In this document: piece after piece, positions 61,710 to 64,000 of the stretch
Numbering within the stretch: the stretch's first letter is position 1
Layout of the letters: the number at the start of each line of letters is the position of its first letter
Assembly: GCA_030762895.1 (NCBI GenBank)
Contig: CM061066.1
Span: 9,328,047-9,392,046, forward strand
From: Sophora flavescens
Taxonomy: Eukaryota > Streptophyta > Magnoliopsida > Fabales > Fabaceae
Length of the DNA stretch: 64,000 bases
Direction of reading: 5' to 3'
Program-made: the position numbers and the translations under genes
The notes under the pieces: generated by a model
What the model saw: only the letters and a program-made list of their open reading frames with translations
The model's database searches: none
Told to the model about the DNA's origin: nothing

Positions 61710-63661
61710 AATAATATCTCCGCAACTTATCCAAGTTACCGAAAATACGTCATTGAGTAAACACATTTACAGAAAATCTTTTCTACTTGAAATTCGTTTA
61801 TAAAACGTCCAATCATCAAAAACTTTTTACTAAAACTTCAACTATAAAAATTAAATCAATTCAGATTAAACTTCTTCTCAAAACAAGTACTGCTATTTTT
61901 AAACTTTCACCGTAAATAATTTCAAAACTTGCCATCATTTATCATTTTCCAAGAAAATATTTTTAAAGTCAAACTTTGACTTTTCATTTTTTATTATTAT
62001 ATTATTATTTTTATTTTTATAAAGTATTTTTGAAAATTAATTTCACAAAATAACTTTTTATAATATTTCGGAATTTCTTGCATAAAAATTAGCAGTACTA
62101 AAAAAATTTCACGGTTACGCTCTCACCGTGACTCATAAATTTCTTTTACACTAATAAATCCTTAAAATAATAGTATTTCTCAAAAACTCATTATTTTTCA
62201 AAATAATATTTTCCACCACTATTATATTCCAACATTCCCCATAAAACGTTGAATATAATTTTCACAGCATATTAAATCTTTTATCTGATTAATCGGTTGT
62301 GCACTGACCACTGTCAGGCCTCTCAAACAACATTCAACATTCATCATTCAACAATATCATCATAATTATATCACCAGGCAGATCATGCATCATAGCAACA
62401 TACTATACCACTGCAGATAATTAAATCAATTAAAAGCAGATTAATCACCGATGCACAGATAACAACACAACGTAAGCCATATAAACAAATAATCACAACC
62501 ACATATAAATCATATAAACCACACTACAAACAAATAGTTATTGAGAAAAATCCCTCAGGTAAGCTCCCCTTACCTCTTGAAGACTCGAACTAATGGTTTC
62601 AAATAATCTCTCGATTTGATCCGGCTTCCTCCGTCGGCTTTAGGTCAAACCCACCCGATCAATTCCTTCATAACGAATTGCAACCAAAATAAATCAAATC
62701 AAACAAAAACATACTTGACTCATGGAGGTTAAGGTTCGGCCTCAACAACTTTTCTAGGTTAGGAAAGTTAACATTTTGTTAAGTTAAGGATTTATGATCC
62801 ATAAGTAACTTAAACATGATTAAGCACTTAACCCAAGATTATGAACCAAGAACATGAACTAAAACTCATCTAGTTCCAAGAACTAGGGTTTCGTCCAAGG
62901 GCTGAGTTTGGGGTTAGAAATCTCTAAAATTTCTAAACAATTTTTGAACGCGTTGTCGCCACGCTCCAAAAATAACGAGCGATTATGAAAATAATGCAGT
63001 ATAGAGCGACAACTCGGATCGTCTCTCAAGGACTCTTTAGGTGTTGTTATTATTAACAGAAAATTAGTAAAAGATAGAAATGGGGGTTTTGAGATTAAAC
63101 CTAAATTAACAAACAAATCAAAAAGCGAGAAAAGAAACAAAGCAGTTTAAGAAATTAGCAAATAAACAAAAGCGATTAACCTACTGTTCTCGGTTTCCCA
63201 CTATCATTGGTTCATGCAAATCCTAAGCAGATACTAATCCCCTCCCGGCTGTAGCAACAATTAACAACGCAATCACTACTACAGATGTATGTTCCTATTC
63301 CCGAAATAACAAACGGGGTTAAGCTCTCATGAACAAACGAACATGAATGAACACACGCGAAATAACAAACGCGATTATATATAGGAACATAGCATCACCG
63401 AAATGAAACAATACCACACTATACATTCCTGAAATAACAAACAGAAACATACAGCATGGCATTGAAAAGAGAAAAGCAACTAAACATGGAATACAGAACC
63501 TCAAGTGTTAACAGAAACCAATTACAGTAGATTAATCAAGGAGACTAGTTCTCCATTACAAAAGAAAACAATAAACTAAGAGAAAAACAAAAGACTAACA
63601 CGCTCAGAAACTAGCCAAAACTGGCTAATTCTGACTAGCCTTTCGATTCCGCCTAAGACTA

Positions 63662-63669
63662 CTTATATA
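63662..63669 (-). promoter_or_regulatory. Probable TATA box of the second LTR copy
   Basis: TATATAAG on the minus strand, at the same place relative to the CTCGCGAG cluster as TATATAAA at 22103-22110. Confidence 0.5.
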
Positions 63670-63689
63670 CACGTTTCTGGAATCCAAGT

Positions 63690-63925
63690 CCTCGCGAGGC
63701 GAAGCACTACTCGCGAGGCGAATTATGCGAAAGGTCTGCAACTCTTGGTCTTCTCGCGAGGCGAGCATATCTTCGCGAGGCGAACTCTTCAAATTCCCAA
63801 CTGTTACGCCCGTGGCCTTCAACACGGGTAAACCGTGATCGTCTCTGACTTTTCCAAGGTAGCATTACTCGCGAGGCGAGTCCAGTCTTCGCGGGGCGAG
63901 CAGCCTTCTCGCGGGGCGAAAGCTC
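63690..63925 (-). repeat. CTCGCGAG motif cluster, second copy
   Basis: Six or seven copies of TCGCGAGGCGA or close variants (near 63692, 63710, 63752, 63773, 63868, 63889 and 63909) match the cluster in the first element. Two copies have GCGGGGCGA, probably C-to-T-independent drift. Confidence 0.72.
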
Positions 63926-64000
63926 CAGATTTATTCCTTTTTATTAACCTGAAAATAAGAAAATATAATAAGTATTTTATTTAACTCTAAATCAACTAAA

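Larger units (their letters stand above)
60377..62944 (-). mobile_element. Long LTR-like element related to 8452-12207, partial
   Basis: The satellite ends abruptly at TGTGACACCCTAAC. The following sequence is collinear with the element at 8452: AATTTGCTGGT...CTTTCGGAAAA near each end, a TAAGGGTGAGA block (9138 and 60778), CTCCGGAGATCC (9330 and 60980), GGCACGTCTGCC (9633 and 61224) and CTCCCCTTACCT (10649 and 62571). The last pair is at nearly the same distance, about 2195 bp, from the LTR end. It is cut at 62944 by a nested element, and the remaining roughly 1.2-1.5 kb presumably lies beyond the window. The opposite end and its duplication are not seen; 60372-60376 (ATTAG) would be the left copy. 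Orientation is inferred as for the first element. Confidence 0.78.
62945..64000 (-). mobile_element. Second copy of the 1251-bp LTR-like element, truncated by window end
   Basis: Read on the minus strand this aligns end to end with 22838 down to about 21724. It shares the terminal ...GGCGACAACGCGTTCA, the GAGAGACGATCCGAGTTGTC block, the C/T-rich middle, a TATA box (63662-63669) and the CTCGCGAG cluster (63690-63925). It starts with TG on this strand (62945), as expected for an element end. The window stops about 135 bp before the expected other end, so the target duplication cannot be checked (62940-62944, ATTTT, would be one copy). It is inserted into the long LTR at 60377. Confidence 0.85.

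Overview
This is plant nuclear heterochromatin. I see no intact cellular gene, no rRNA or tRNA gene and nothing prokaryotic. About 47 kb of the 64 kb is a degenerate satellite related to the plant telomere repeat TTTAGGG. Its loose monomers of about 19-20 bp, of the type AGGGTTTTGGGTCAAAATT, are organised into much longer higher-order repeats (HORs). The inserted elements (plant L1-type LINE, long LTRs, a CACTA element) also point to an angiosperm, probably a dicot. I cannot name the species.

Layout. 1-8446: satellite with the G-rich strand on top and a HOR of about 1.9 kb. 8452-12207: a 3.76 kb TG...CA element with a 5-bp target duplication, read as a solo LTR. 12208-16460: satellite, HOR about 1.35 kb. 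16461-23760: a LINE on the minus strand (ORF1 and ORF2, both broken) that carries a 1.25 kb solo-LTR-like insertion inside ORF1. 23761-26100: satellite. 26101-26179: a perfect 35-bp inverted repeat, followed by a 5'-truncated LINE copy (26202-26712). At this point the satellite switches strand. 26713-44298: satellite with the C-rich strand on top, including a 3.6 kb HOR. 44299-44798: 500 N, across which the satellite switches strand back. 44799-54562: G-rich satellite, HOR about 2.07 kb. 54563-57719: a non-autonomous CACTA element with terminal inverted repeats and a 3-bp target duplication. 57720-60376: satellite. 60377-62944: part of a second long LTR of the 8452-12207 family, interrupted from 62945 to the window end by a second copy of the 1.25 kb LTR-like element.

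The window is a record of nested insertions into an expanding satellite. The clearest single result is that removing the 1251-bp element and one 5-bp duplicate (CACTG) from the LINE rejoins ORF1 in frame. The least expected results are the strand switch marked by a perfect palindrome, four different HOR periods within one satellite, and two copies of one LTR family that carry unrelated minisatellites at the same internal position.
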